Part shown: positions 23,391 through 32,119 of the stretch, piece after piece
Layout of the letters: every line of letters starts with the position of its first letter
Position numbering within the stretch: the stretch's first letter is position 1
From: JdFR-22 sp964534325
GTDB lineage: Archaea > Halobacteriota > Archaeoglobi > Archaeoglobales > Archaeoglobaceae
NCBI GenBank assembly: GCA_964534325.1
Contig: CAZHOR010000003.1
Span: 62,001 to 126,000, forward strand
Length of the DNA: 64,000 bases
Direction of reading: 5' to 3'
Position numbers and translations under genes: made by a program
The notes under the pieces: model-generated
Told to the model about the DNA's origin: nothing
The model's input: only the letters and a program-made list of their open reading frames with translations
The model's database searches: none

Positions 23391-24245
23391 CTAAAATATG
23401 CCGACGAAGAATCCTACCAGCCCCAGTGCCATGGCCCCCAGTGTTCTCTTCCTGTATCTTTTGATCAATTGTTTCTCCCATTTGCCGGCGAGCAATTCCT
23501 TAGAAGTATAGATTAGGAGTACATCGGTTCCGGCTACGGGGATGATGTATTTGAGGTCCAGGAAGTATTTATCCACGAATATGGGGGGTAAGACACTCAA
23601 TATAATGCTTACCAGGAACAATAGGGAGGCCAGCTGAGCAGCCCGGTTCTCCCCTTTAAGTCTGGCTATTGTCTTGACGTTCCTCAACGCGTCTCCCTCA
23701 ACGTCTTCAATCCCTTTCATGATCTCTCTTCCGATACCTGAAAAGAAGGCCAGAAGGGCAAGCAGACCAGCAGAGGGGACTATGGTGTTGGTGGCCACCA
23801 CACTACCGAAGATGAATGGCGCTGCCATGGAGAAGGCAATGTAGATGTTGCCGGAGAAACCGAACTCCTTGAGCTTTACATCGTAGAGAAAACCGGCCAC
23901 AGTTATGATGAATGCCAGTATGAAAGCCGCTATGGATATAAGGTAGGCGAAGATGAATCCCAATACGCCCAGAGCCACAAAAAGGATGAAGGCAGTTTTC
24001 TTCTCCAGATCACCTCTCACGAGGGGCCTGTCGGTCCTTTCATTGGCCACATCAACCTCATAATCAAAGAAATCGTTGAGGGCGAAGGCGGAAGCCTGCA
24101 AAAATAGGGCGGTCAAAGCCCCCAGCAGCATGCCCTGAGGAGAGAACTGTAGGCCAACAGAAATTATAATTCCTATCAGAACAGCCAGAGCGTACATCAG
24201 GCCGTGCTCCAGCCTGAGCAGCTCCCAGATCGCTTTTAGTCTCAT
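23391..24245 (-). CDS. Digeranylgeranylglyceryl phosphate synthase (UbiA family)
   Basis: The 284-residue membrane protein has about eight to nine helices and the two prenyltransferase acid motifs: NDFFDYEVDVANERTDRPLV near residue 65 and the second DVEGDALRNVKT near residue 183. In archaea this family adds the second geranylgeranyl chain to GGGP. The gene lies 4 bases downstream of GGGP synthase, the preceding enzyme, which makes the assignment firm. ATG 24245 is used; an upstream start overlapping the neighbour is less likely. Confidence 0.88.
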   Translation of the reverse strand: MRLKAIWELLRLEHGLMYALAVLIGIIISVGLQFSPQGMLLGALTALFLQASAFALNDFFDYEVDVANERTDRPLVRGDLEKKTAFILFVALGVLGFIFAYLISIAAFILAFIITVAGFLYDVKLKEFGFSGNIYIAFSMAAPFIFGSVVATNTIVPSAGLLALLAFFSGIGREIMKGIEDVEGDALRNVKTIARLKGENRAAQLASLLFLVSIILSVLPPIFVDKYFLDLKYIIPVAGTDVLLIYTSKELLAGKWEKQLIKRYRKRTLGAMALGLVGFFVGIF

Positions 24246-24249
24246 TTGA

Positions 24250-24939
24250 TCACGGTACAGTATCTTTAAACGTATCAATACCCTGCTCGTAGATCACATT
24301 CCCCACAATAACTATATCTGCGTGCTCCAGCATGGTCATGGACTTCTCTCTGCTGTCAATACCTCCCCCGTAGACCAGTGTCGAGCTATCCAGAACGCTC
24401 TTAACTTCCTTCACTACTTCTGGGTCCCCGTACATGCCGGAGTATTCGATGTAGATGATGGGGAGGTTATAGATACTCTCCCCCACAACAGCGTAACTGG
24501 CTGCCTGCTCGGCTGTGAGATCACATCTTGACTTCGTCAATTTCCCTACCGCCGAATCAGGATTGAGCACGATATAGCCTTCAAATATTGACTCCTGAAG
24601 TTTTTTCTTGAACTTCTCTACGTTCTGGTAGTTCATCTCTATCCATTTGGCGTGTTTGCCGGTTATCCATTCCCCATCCAGTGCATTGAGTACCGTGGGA
24701 ACGAATAAGTAATCCGGATCATAAAAGACTGCTGATGGGTCGGATGGCTCCAGAACGGTGGGGATACCATAGTCTTCCACCGATTTGAATAGAGAGCTGG
24801 CCTTATCAAAAGTGACATCCTGAGTACCTGAGATCATCACCGCATCAGTCCCACTATCAGCAACAGCCTTGATAACCTCAGGAGGATTCTCTTTATCGGG
24901 ATCGAGTTTGGTAATATGCCTCCATTTTTTCCACTGCAT
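24250..24939 (-). CDS. Geranylgeranylglyceryl phosphate synthase (group I, PcrB-like)
   Basis: The 229-residue TIM-barrel protein joins sn-glycerol-1-phosphate to geranylgeranyl diphosphate, the first committed step of archaeal membrane lipid synthesis. The start KWRHITKLDPDK and the YIEYSGMYGD and YGGGIDS segments are those of the group I (PcrB-like) enzymes. As I recall, that group is found in Archaeoglobus, haloarchaea and some methanogens. It is the first gene of a two-gene lipid operon with the UbiA-type enzyme. Confidence 0.92.
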   Translation of the reverse strand: MQWKKWRHITKLDPDKENPPEVIKAVADSGTDAVMISGTQDVTFDKASSLFKSVEDYGIPTVLEPSDPSAVFYDPDYLFVPTVLNALDGEWITGKHAKWIEMNYQNVEKFKKKLQESIFEGYIVLNPDSAVGKLTKSRCDLTAEQAASYAVVGESIYNLPIIYIEYSGMYGDPEVVKEVKSVLDSSTLVYGGGIDSREKSMTMLEHADIVIVGNVIYEQGIDTFKDTVP

Positions 24940-24976
24940 GACAGCAACCTTATAGTAAATAACTTAATTTTTGCGG

Positions 24977-24996
24977 TCAATCTTCAGAAAGATTGA
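24977..24996. repeat. Inverted repeat (8-bp stem)
   Basis: TCAATCTT (24977-24984) and AAGATTGA (24989-24996) form a perfect 8-bp stem with a 4-base loop. It lies 5' of the GGGP synthase gene, so it is not that operon's terminator. It stands next to two longer palindromic repeats in the same gene-free stretch. Confidence 0.7.
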
Positions 24997-25004
24997 TCAT
25001 CAAA

Positions 25005-25033
25005 CTGAGGTATTTCGCTTCGCTCAATACCTC
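25005..25033. repeat. REP-like palindromic repeat, copy 1
   Basis: GAGGTATT (25007-25014) pairs with AATACCTC (25026-25033) around the loop TCGCTTCGCTC. A second, imperfect copy of the whole unit lies 130 bases downstream. The stem and loop together resemble dispersed extragenic palindromes rather than a terminator. Confidence 0.7.
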
Positions 25034-25136
25034 TCTAATGTATCTTCTAGTGTAAATCTGGAAAACTTAATTGCAGCATTGAGTTAGAGAGGGGATTAGG
25101 AGTAACTAATGAACTTCAGAATGTTAAACCGTCATA

Positions 25137-25165
25137 CTGAGGTGTTTCGCTGCGCTCAACATTTG
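25137..25165. repeat. REP-like palindromic repeat, copy 2 (decayed stem)
   Basis: CTGAGGTGTTTCGCTGCGCTCAACATTTG matches copy 1 at most positions, with a changed outer right arm so that only the inner part of the stem can pair. The conserved core is TTTCGCT(T/G)CGCTCAA. Flanking sequence (AGTGTAAA..ATCTGGA..AC) is also repeated at about 25052 and 25270, so a larger unit may have been duplicated. Confidence 0.65.
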
Positions 25166-25362
25166 GTTAGCGAAGCTAATAAAGTTGCTCTTCAGCTGTG
25201 TTGAGGATGTTGTCAGTCGAAGACCGACTAACTCAATTGAAATTGACTAACCCCTGGAATATTAAGTAGTGTAAAAATCTGGATAACCCACTTGCTGAGA
25301 GGGTTGGAAGGGAGATCAGAAGGTACACTAGAGACTATGATCTCCCTCCCAAAATATTTAAT

Positions 25363-26013
25363 ATGACATTTATTATGGCTGCCTCAATGGAACTGCATCT
25401 TTTCCTGGTGACTGTAATCCTTATCTCTTTGAGTGGGGTAATGGCTCCGGGACCTTTATTAGCTGCTGCAATCGCTGAGGGAAGGAAAAGCCCTTTTTCC
25501 GGGCTCAGCGTTTCGGCGGGTCACGCAGCAGTGGAGATCCCCATAATACTGGCATTAGTCCTTTTTGGAGTAGCCATAACTGAAACCAAAAGCATTACGA
25601 TGACAATTGGGGTCCTTGGAGGAGCAGTTCTGTTGTACCTGGCCTTTATGGAGATGAGGAGTTTTGGGCAGGAAGTTGAGGCCAAGAAGGGAAGGAGTTT
25701 TGTCTCCGGTATAGCCATGACGGGAGTGAACCCCTACTTTCTCATCTGGTGGCTGACAATCGGCTTCACTCTGGTCAATCAGGCCATATTATTTGGAGTT
25801 TTGGGTATTGCATCGTTCATAGTTGCTCACGAAATGTGTGACGTAGCTTTTCTGGGATTCGTATCCGCAACGTCCAATAAGACCGCCTCCATGTGGGGTA
25901 GTAGATCCTACAAGATATTATCCGGAATATCCATCACAATATTCTTGGTTTTTGGAGTTTATTTTCTGGCGACAGGCATTTACTCTTTAAGCCAGCTAAT
26001 GGACATCATCTAA
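25363..26013 (+). CDS. LysE family transporter
   Basis: The protein of about 216 residues has six hydrophobic helices and the N-terminal SLSGVMAPGPLLAAAIAEG and FSGLSVSAGHAAVEIPI segments of LysE/RhtB-type exporters, which expel amino acids or other small solutes. Three in-frame ATG codons (25363, 25375, 25387) leave the exact start open. The substrate cannot be predicted. It is monocistronic, preceded by the palindrome-bearing gap. Confidence 0.78.
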   Translation: MTFIMAASMELHLFLVTVILISLSGVMAPGPLLAAAIAEGRKSPFSGLSVSAGHAAVEIPIILALVLFGVAITETKSITMTIGVLGGAVLLYLAFMEMRSFGQEVEAKKGRSFVSGIAMTGVNPYFLIWWLTIGFTLVNQAILFGVLGIASFIVAHEMCDVAFLGFVSATSNKTASMWGSRSYKILSGISITIFLVFGVYFLATGIYSLSQLMDII

Positions 26014-26126
26014 AACAGTAGTAACCAGCTTACAATTAGTGATTAGCCAGTTGCCACAATAATTCTTATTTGGTGTGTCAGGGAAGTGAAAAAAGATAAG
26101 TAAGGAATGTTACTAATCAAATTTGA

Positions 26127-26555
26127 ATGGGGACTAGAAGGTTTGCATCAAAGAATGTGGTACTCGTCATGATATGTGCTGATTTTCTGGTTGCTGGTTG
26201 CATTAGCGACAGCTCTCAGAGTTTCGAGAGCCTGGATGATCCCCCTTTGGGTCTGCCACTGCCCGAAACTGTAACCGGGAACGCCGAAGATTTTGAACAA
26301 GGATTCAATATCTCTGTATCGGATTCATGGGATGTTGAAGCCTATATTGTTGACGATAGTGTGAAAAATACTCTTGATTATTACAGGGATAGTATGGAGG
26401 GATGGGAAGAGCCGGAATACTCTAAAGACCAGCTCAAGGGCTTTACTTTCCACCGCCTCAAGTTCTCCGGAGATAAAGGTGAAGTAACAATAGGGGCTAC
26501 GGAGCTAAACAGTAAAACTTACCTTGCTATAATAGGTAACTCAACTCAACAATGA
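26127..26555 (+). CDS. Predicted lipoprotein, function unknown
   Basis: The 142-residue protein has a basic N-terminus, a short hydrophobic stretch and a lipobox-like LVAGC near residue 25, followed by a Ser-rich linker. It should therefore be exported and lipid-anchored. The remainder is acidic with no motif I recognise; the pattern NTLDYYRDSMEGW resembles small archaeal lipoproteins of unknown function. Its stop overlaps the ATG of the following LLM-type gene (ATGA), so the two are coupled. Confidence 0.6.
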   Translation: MGTRRFASKNVVLVMICADFLVAGCISDSSQSFESLDDPPLGLPLPETVTGNAEDFEQGFNISVSDSWDVEAYIVDDSVKNTLDYYRDSMEGWEEPEYSKDQLKGFTFHRLKFSGDKGEVTIGATELNSKTYLAIIGNSTQQ

Positions 26556-27391
26556 GACTATCCCTGAATATAAACGGAGACCTGCCCTTAAAGGACCTTA
26601 TAGATAGGGTAAAGATTGCGGAGAGTGCAGGGATTGAAAGTATATGGATCGGGGAGCTGGAGCAATTTAAGAGCTCCATTGAAGTTGCTGCACAGCTTGA
26701 ACCGGAGACAGGCGCTGAGTTATGTGTTTTGTTGTCCACTTCAAGAAATTCCTGCAGTGAGATCATCACCGCTTCAAAGAAATACGCGGTGGGGTTGATA
26801 CCCGGAAGGGCTAAAGACCTTGAAAACTTTATCTCATGTCTCAAAGAGGTCAAGGGAGAGGCAGAAACAGTTTATGCCGGAGTCAGCGGCCCCCTAATAA
26901 CGGAGAGAGCCTCAGAGTATGCGGATGGGTTATTGTTCAATTACGTGTATCCAGAATATATTGAGTGGATAGAGAGGTATATGAAGCCAGGGGAAGAAAC
27001 GGAAACCTTGACTTCAGCTTTTGGTCCTTCACTCTTTCTCCCCAGCCCGTTCTATGAAGAACTGCTTATAGCTGCGGCAATAGTTATGCAAAGCAACCCC
27101 TTCTTTCTGGAGACCTTCAATCTCCAGAAGATGAGTCGGCAGATCCCTTCGGATCTTTATAAACTTGTCAGGCTCAGGCAGGCCAGACAGAGCGTAAACG
27201 AAACACAGGAATTCCACCAGATAAAGGAATATTCTCAAGAGCTCTTAAAATTGTTCACCATAAGCGGAGAAATGGAAGAAGTAAGGAACCGTATTCACCA
27301 GCTCCTTCACCTGTGCGATAGTGTGGTGCTGGGAGACCCTTTCTTCAGGGACATCGAATCATTGAAGAACCTGAAAAGATTGAAGGTTTGA
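26552..27391 (+). CDS. LLM-class (luciferase-like, F420/FMN-dependent) oxidoreductase
   Basis: The 279-residue protein looks like a TIM-barrel of the bacterial luciferase-like/F420-dependent group. It has an N-terminal beta strand followed by KIAESAGIESIWIGE, a GLIPGR segment, and ERASEYADGLLFNYVYPEY near the middle. It is shorter and more diverged than methylene-tetrahydromethanopterin reductase (Mer), so that specific role is doubtful. It is coupled to the preceding lipoprotein gene by an ATGA overlap. Cofactor and substrate are unknown. Confidence 0.6.
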   Translation: MRLSLNINGDLPLKDLIDRVKIAESAGIESIWIGELEQFKSSIEVAAQLEPETGAELCVLLSTSRNSCSEIITASKKYAVGLIPGRAKDLENFISCLKEVKGEAETVYAGVSGPLITERASEYADGLLFNYVYPEYIEWIERYMKPGEETETLTSAFGPSLFLPSPFYEELLIAAAIVMQSNPFFLETFNLQKMSRQIPSDLYKLVRLRQARQSVNETQEFHQIKEYSQELLKLFTISGEMEEVRNRIHQLLHLCDSVVLGDPFFRDIESLKNLKRLKV

Positions 27392-27446
27392 AATTGACTA
27401 TTTGATTTGAACGTTCACCAACTCAGCCCATCCTCAGGTTTTACAT

Positions 27447-28517
27447 TCAGGCGAACATGTTCTTGGGAGGATGTCTTGTAGGCGATCCCACTTTGGTGAC
27501 GAACTCCACCAGGTCGTCGGTATCTATAGAATCCTTTTCGTTGGCTATGGCCTTGTGGAGAGCTGACTTTATAACCTTCTCCACCAGATCCCTTCCGGAG
27601 AAGTTCTCCGTGTTCCTGGAGACTATTTCAAGGTTGGCGTTCACCTGAACCGGGAAGTCCTGGAAGTTCTTCTTCAGTATCTCTTTTCGCTCATTGTAAT
27701 CGGGTAGCCTGAACTCTATTTCTTCTTCAAATCTACTTCTGATGGATGAGTCGAGCAAGTCTATTCGATTGGTGGCAGCAATAGTGCAGATGCTGTCGTT
27801 CTTCTGTATGCCGTCCAGTTCGGTCAACAGGGCGTTGACCACCTCCGAAACATCTCCTCTCAACTCCTGGTAGCTTCTGTCCAGGGCTATGGCGTCGAAC
27901 TCGTCGATGAACACTATGCACGGTGAGTACTGTCTGGCCCTGTCGTAGAGCTCGTGTATCTTTCTGGCTCCGTCACCTACGTGGTCGCCCATGAGTTTGG
28001 TGGATTTGATGGAGAGGAAGGGGACGCTGGCCTCGTTGGACAGGGCCTTGGCGGTCATGGTCTTACCAGTTCCCGGGGGACCGTGGAACAGCTCGTTTTT
28101 GGGGGCCCATTTCCCGAACTTTTCGGGGTTCTTGAGGAACTCCAGAATGATCTTGCCCTTTTTCTTGGCTTCTTCCTGGCCCACTACATCTTCCATAGTA
28201 ACGTCCTTGACCAGTTCCGTCTCAAAGGGCTTTGACTGGGTCTCAACCACGATTACGGTGGGTTCACCTACTACTCCACTTTCGGGTTCTGCATTAACTA
28301 CTTCAAAGGCAAAATCGGGGAACATGCGGATATCGAACAGCATCTTACCTTTGGATACCAGTTCACCCTTCCACTGGTCTTTGGCATACCTCTCGAAGAC
28401 CTTGGGGTTATCAATAACCGGATGCTCGTTATAACTTGCTTTGAGCGGGTATCCCAGGGGTTTGAGTATCAGATACCTGAGTTCCATACTATTGGTGCGG
28501 GTATTTTGGTGACTCAT
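27447..28517 (-). CDS. AAA+ ATPase (AMA/PAN-like archaeal AAA protein)
   Basis: The 356-residue protein has one AAA module. Walker A GPPGTGKT is at residues 146-153, Walker B VFIDEFDAI at about 196-204, and a second region of homology NRIDLLDSSIRSRF near 248-261. The ~100-residue N-terminal domain differs from PAN (no long coiled coil) and resembles the AMA proteins of Archaeoglobus and methanogens, which form hexameric rings of uncertain, perhaps unfoldase, function. MELRYLI (28487) is an alternative start. It diverges from the tRNA-processing operon. Confidence 0.8.
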   Translation of the reverse strand: MSHQNTRTNSMELRYLILKPLGYPLKASYNEHPVIDNPKVFERYAKDQWKGELVSKGKMLFDIRMFPDFAFEVVNAEPESGVVGEPTVIVVETQSKPFETELVKDVTMEDVVGQEEAKKKGKIILEFLKNPEKFGKWAPKNELFHGPPGTGKTMTAKALSNEASVPFLSIKSTKLMGDHVGDGARKIHELYDRARQYSPCIVFIDEFDAIALDRSYQELRGDVSEVVNALLTELDGIQKNDSICTIAATNRIDLLDSSIRSRFEEEIEFRLPDYNERKEILKKNFQDFPVQVNANLEIVSRNTENFSGRDLVEKVIKSALHKAIANEKDSIDTDDLVEFVTKVGSPTRHPPKNMFA

Positions 28518-28570
28518 TTAAACATAAGTTATTTCTACCGGTTAATATTCTTTACCGTCGGGTGTTTTTG

Positions 28571-29122
28571 ATGAGGTTATTTATTGCTGCTGACCTTGAC
28601 CCGGAAATAAGGGAGAAACTGGTTCCCGTTCAACAGATTCTGGATCGCAGTGGCGTTAAAACTGTGGAGAACGACAATATCCATGTAACCCTCAAATTTC
28701 TGGGAGAAGTAGAGGACAGGCGCGTCGAGCCCATCAAGGAAGCTTTAGGGCAAATTGAGTTCAAATCATTTGATCTTCACGTAAAGGGAGTGGGTTTCTT
28801 TCCCTCCCCCAATCACATAAAAGTTGCCTGGGTAGGAGCGGAAGAAGGGAATGACGAAATGAGCGATCTGGCAAAACAGATCGACAATAGGATGAAGAAG
28901 CTCGGTTTCAAGAAAGAAAAGAAAAAATTTATCGCCCACGCGACCCTGGCAAGAGTAAAGAAGATGAATTCTCAGGAAAGAGAAAAGCTGTTGAAGGATC
29001 TGGACCCTTATCTGAACCAGGATTTCGGTTGGATGAATGTGAACAATTTCACTTTAAAGAAGAGTGAGCTGACGCCTAAAGGACCAATATACAGTGATAT
29101 AGAGGTCTTTGAACTGGAATAA
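28571..29122 (+). CDS. thpR: RNA 2',3'-cyclic phosphodiesterase (ThpR / LigT)
   Basis: The 183-residue protein belongs to the 2H phosphoesterases: the two catalytic motifs are HVTL (residues 38-41) and HATL (about 123-126). It opens 2',3'-cyclic phosphates at RNA ends and can join tRNA halves in vitro. ATG 28571 is chosen over an upstream start three residues earlier. It is followed directly by the CCA-adding enzyme, a pairing that fits tRNA 3'-end repair. Confidence 0.88.
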   Translation: MRLFIAADLDPEIREKLVPVQQILDRSGVKTVENDNIHVTLKFLGEVEDRRVEPIKEALGQIEFKSFDLHVKGVGFFPSPNHIKVAWVGAEEGNDEMSDLAKQIDNRMKKLGFKKEKKKFIAHATLARVKKMNSQEREKLLKDLDPYLNQDFGWMNVNNFTLKKSELTPKGPIYSDIEVFELE

Positions 29123-29147
29123 AGATAAGGTGGTGAGTAAAAAAGGC

Positions 29148-30485
29148 ATGACCACTCAAGAAGTTATAAGTGAAGCTATTAACCTCATAACTCCCTCTGA
29201 AGAAGAGTTAGGGGAGGCGAAAGAGACTGAGGAGGAGCTAAGAAAGCGTCTGGATGAAATTGTGTCTGAACCTCTACGGTACAGGTTTCTGGGCAGTTAT
29301 GCCAGAGGCACGTGGTTGAGGGGCAGTCTGGAGATTGATGTATTCATTCTTTTTCCGGAAGAAACTTCTTTACAGGAGCTGGAGAGGAGGGGACTGGAAA
29401 TCGGCAAGAATGTAGTTGATGAGGTGGAATTAAGGTATGCTGCCCATCCCTATGTTCACGGGAAGGTGAAGGGAACTGAGGTGGATATAGTCCCATGCTA
29501 TTCCCTGAAAACTACTGAAAAAATAAAATCTGCTGTAGATAGAACTCCATTCCATAATGACTGGCTTATAAACAGGATTAAGGGAAAAGAAGATGAAGTA
29601 AGGCTTTTAAAGAGGTTCTTGAAAGCTTCCCACCTCTATGGTGCCGAATACAGTGTTAGAGGTCTCTCAGGCTATCTGTGTGAGCTGTTGATCATATTCT
29701 ATGGCTCTTTTGAGAGGACCGTAGAAGAGTGCCGGGAACTCACCAGGGACACTCTAATGGATGTGGATAAAGGCGATGTCTCCAAAGCTAAGGGTCAGGA
29801 GAACCTTCTGGTCCTGGATCCCGTAGATAAGAACAGGAATGTGGCAGCGAACCTCAGCATTGACAAACTGGCGGAGTTCGTGGAGAAATGCAGAGCTTTT
29901 GTGGAGGAACCAAGTATAGACTTCTTTTTTGAAGAAGAGGTAAAACCTCCTGATGAGGATGAGCTGAAGGAAGAGATAAGCCACAGAAGAACTGGTCTAT
30001 GCCTCCTGGAGTTCGAAAAGCCGGATATAGTTGAGGACAACCTCTACACCCAGCTTTATAGAGCCTGCAGGAAGATCCAGCAGCATTTACACAGGAGAAA
30101 ATTCATGCCCATCCGCTCTTCTTATTTCGTCAAGGGGAATAACTGCTACTTGATCTTTGAGACCGAAGTGAAGGAACTCTCCGCCATAAAGAAAAAGATG
30201 GGGCCCCCTTTCGAAAGTTACAAGAACGTCAGGAAGTTCAAGAGCAAGAACGAGGAATACGAGCCCTTTATTGAGGAGGGGAGGTATTATGCCTACGTAG
30301 GTAGGGATAACTTCTCTCTGGAGGATGCTGTTTCCGATTACATTGAACGACAGGGAGAGAGTCTGGGCAAGAACCTGGGGGAGAAGCTGGCTGATTTCTT
30401 GCTTTATAGCGGTAGGGATGTCTTGAAGATAGATGCTGATTTCAGGGTTTTCCTCACCAAATTCATGGGCCTTAAGAGAAGGTGA
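29148..30485 (+). CDS. cca: CCA-adding enzyme, archaeal class I
   Basis: The 445-residue protein adds and repairs the CCA end of tRNAs without a template. The nucleotidyltransferase motif is GSYARGTWLRGSLEIDVF, with catalytic acids E62 and D64 and the third at D113. These positions and the Glu-x-Asp form agree with the Archaeoglobus enzyme as I recall it. ATG 29148 is chosen because GGTGGTGA lies about 11 bases before it; GTG 29133 is possible. It sits between thpR and an MBL-fold hydrolase. Confidence 0.92.
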   Translation: MTTQEVISEAINLITPSEEELGEAKETEEELRKRLDEIVSEPLRYRFLGSYARGTWLRGSLEIDVFILFPEETSLQELERRGLEIGKNVVDEVELRYAAHPYVHGKVKGTEVDIVPCYSLKTTEKIKSAVDRTPFHNDWLINRIKGKEDEVRLLKRFLKASHLYGAEYSVRGLSGYLCELLIIFYGSFERTVEECRELTRDTLMDVDKGDVSKAKGQENLLVLDPVDKNRNVAANLSIDKLAEFVEKCRAFVEEPSIDFFFEEEVKPPDEDELKEEISHRRTGLCLLEFEKPDIVEDNLYTQLYRACRKIQQHLHRRKFMPIRSSYFVKGNNCYLIFETEVKELSAIKKKMGPPFESYKNVRKFKSKNEEYEPFIEEGRYYAYVGRDNFSLEDAVSDYIERQGESLGKNLGEKLADFLLYSGRDVLKIDADFRVFLTKFMGLKRR

Positions 30486-30489
30486 GAGG

Positions 30490-31224
30490 ATGGACCTGAC
30501 CTTTCTGGGAACAGGAACTTGCGTGCACGGGGCTGAGAACAGGGCTCAGAGCAGCATTCTTATTGAAGCAAATGGTACCACTTTGCTGGTGGACTGTGGT
30601 GCTGGCACCTTTCTCCGCCTTCACGATGCCGGAGTCCACGTCAACCATATCGATGCCATCTTGCTCACTCACAACCATACCGACCACAATTCGGACCTCT
30701 TACCCATACTGAAGGCAAGATGGCTGGAGGAAGGTGGAGTGATCAAAATCTACGGCCCCCAGGGAACAACCGAATTTGTGAGCAGGTTACTGGAGGCGTA
30801 CGCTTACTTAAAGGAGAAATTAAGTTTCGATATAGATGAGAGTGATAGTTTCGGTGTGGGGGATTTTGAGGTCACGGCCATCGATACCAGGCACTCTATT
30901 GTAAGCAGAGGCTACCTGATAGAGCGTGGGGGGAGGAGAGTGATAATCAGTGGGGATACCTATCCTCAGGAGAGTATATTCAATATCCCTAGCGATGCAA
31001 TAGTTCACGAGCTGTCTTTACCCTTCAATTCGCAGACCACAGACCATACCACCCCCGAAAACCTGGCACAGTTACTAAGATCATGTAAAGCCCACAAGTT
31101 ATACTTTATTCATATCTACCCCCATACATATAAGATGATGGATGAAATTTGGGAATATCTCAGCAGATATACCGGGGCTGAAATCTATATCCCTAAGGAT
31201 TTGGATAAGATACATGTGGCATAA
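30490..31224 (+). CDS. MBL-fold hydrolase, RNase Z-like
   Basis: The 244-residue protein has the metallo-beta-lactamase motif THNHTDHNSDL (H61, H63, D65, H66), a later histidine in DTRHS, and the SGDTYPQE segment, which give a two-metal hydrolase centre. It resembles arylsulfatase/RNase Z-type enzymes but lacks an obvious RNase Z exosite, so the tRNA 3'-endonuclease role is only suggested by its place just after the CCA-adding enzyme. ATG 30490 follows a GGTGAGAGG ribosome-binding sequence that overlaps the cca stop. Confidence 0.72.
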   Translation: MDLTFLGTGTCVHGAENRAQSSILIEANGTTLLVDCGAGTFLRLHDAGVHVNHIDAILLTHNHTDHNSDLLPILKARWLEEGGVIKIYGPQGTTEFVSRLLEAYAYLKEKLSFDIDESDSFGVGDFEVTAIDTRHSIVSRGYLIERGGRRVIISGDTYPQESIFNIPSDAIVHELSLPFNSQTTDHTTPENLAQLLRSCKAHKLYFIHIYPHTYKMMDEIWEYLSRYTGAEIYIPKDLDKIHVA

Positions 31225-31280
31225 TTCTATAATATTATTTAAAAACTTTAACTTATAGTGACTTATATTTTCTGGAAAGT

Positions 31281-31289
31281 TTTAAATAA
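31281..31289 (+). promoter_or_regulatory. Probable TATA box for NifU-like gene
   Basis: TTTAAATAA lies 22-30 bases before ATG 31311, at the spacing of an archaeal TATA element for a leaderless transcript. Confidence 0.5.
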
Positions 31290-31310
31290 AGCTTGGTTGA
31301 GGTACCTCTT

Positions 31311-31547
31311 ATGACACTCAAAGATGATGTTGAAGAAGTAGTAGAATCGCATATAAGACCCGTACTCAGCAGAGATGGGGGAAATATTTCCGTAGTCAAT
31401 GTAAATGAAGATACAGGGGAAGTTAGAGTTGAATTACTCGGTGCCTGTAAAGGTTGCCCCATGTCCCAGATGACCCTCGCAATGTTTGTGGAGGAGCAAT
31501 TAAAGCAAAAAGTACCCAGCGTCAAGAAGGTAGTACCAGTTCAATAA
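31311..31547 (+). CDS. NifU C-terminal domain-like Fe-S scaffold protein
   Basis: The 78-residue protein is the stand-alone Nfu-type domain, with RPVLSRDGGNISVV and the cluster-binding CKGCP motif (CX2C) followed by MSQMTL. Such proteins carry and deliver [4Fe-4S] clusters. ATG 31311 is chosen from the TATA spacing; a longer start adds six residues. It is monocistronic. Confidence 0.9.
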   Translation: MTLKDDVEEVVESHIRPVLSRDGGNISVVNVNEDTGEVRVELLGACKGCPMSQMTLAMFVEEQLKQKVPSVKKVVPVQ

Positions 31548-31681
31548 TCTGCGCGATATGGTCCAGATCATAAACTTCACATTTCTTTTCTTTTTTCATA
31601 TTATTTGTGGAAGATAGTACTATAATTCCGTATTATAAATAACAAAAACCAAAAACTATAAGTAACAATGGTGTTGTTATT

Positions 31682-32098
31682 ATGGTCATGATATTGATAG
31701 AGCACTTGTCCAAGATGCAAGTGAACAGCCACTTTTTCGAGGGGGAAAAAGTAAGAGACCCTCTCTTTGGCGGGTTCTGTGACTGCTCTGGCACCATGTT
31801 CCAAAAAATGTGGTTCAATCTGAACGGGAAGTCCATACTCGTTTCTGAATGTGAGAAATGCTGGAAAAACGAGGCAATGACCTTCAATAACTCAAAAATG
31901 TCCTCCAGAGAGGAAATAGAGGTTGTAGACAGACGAGACTTTAGTAACGTGTTGAGATCCATTCTCAGCAATTCTGAATACGAAGCTTTAAACTCCAAGT
32001 GGCAGAGCGGGGATTATAACTATAATGCATACAGCCGAGCCAAGAAAAAGCTTAACGAAGTCGGTCTCAGTCCTGAAGAAGTGATCAGCTACATTTGA
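31682..32098 (+). CDS. Hypothetical protein with two cysteine pairs
   Basis: The 138-residue protein has FCDCSG and CEKCWKNE cysteine pairs 20-25 residues apart, which could hold a zinc ion. A C-terminal helical region with the pattern YNAYSRAKKKLNEVGLSPEEVI follows. I do not recognise a family. The second ATG (31688) is an equally good start. It converges on the flippase-like gene with 21 bases between, ending in a T-rich stretch. Confidence 0.6.
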   Translation: MVMILIEHLSKMQVNSHFFEGEKVRDPLFGGFCDCSGTMFQKMWFNLNGKSILVSECEKCWKNEAMTFNNSKMSSREEIEVVDRRDFSNVLRSILSNSEYEALNSKWQSGDYNYNAYSRAKKKLNEVGLSPEEVISYI

Positions 32099-32119
32099 TA
32101 TTATCTAATACCGAACTTT

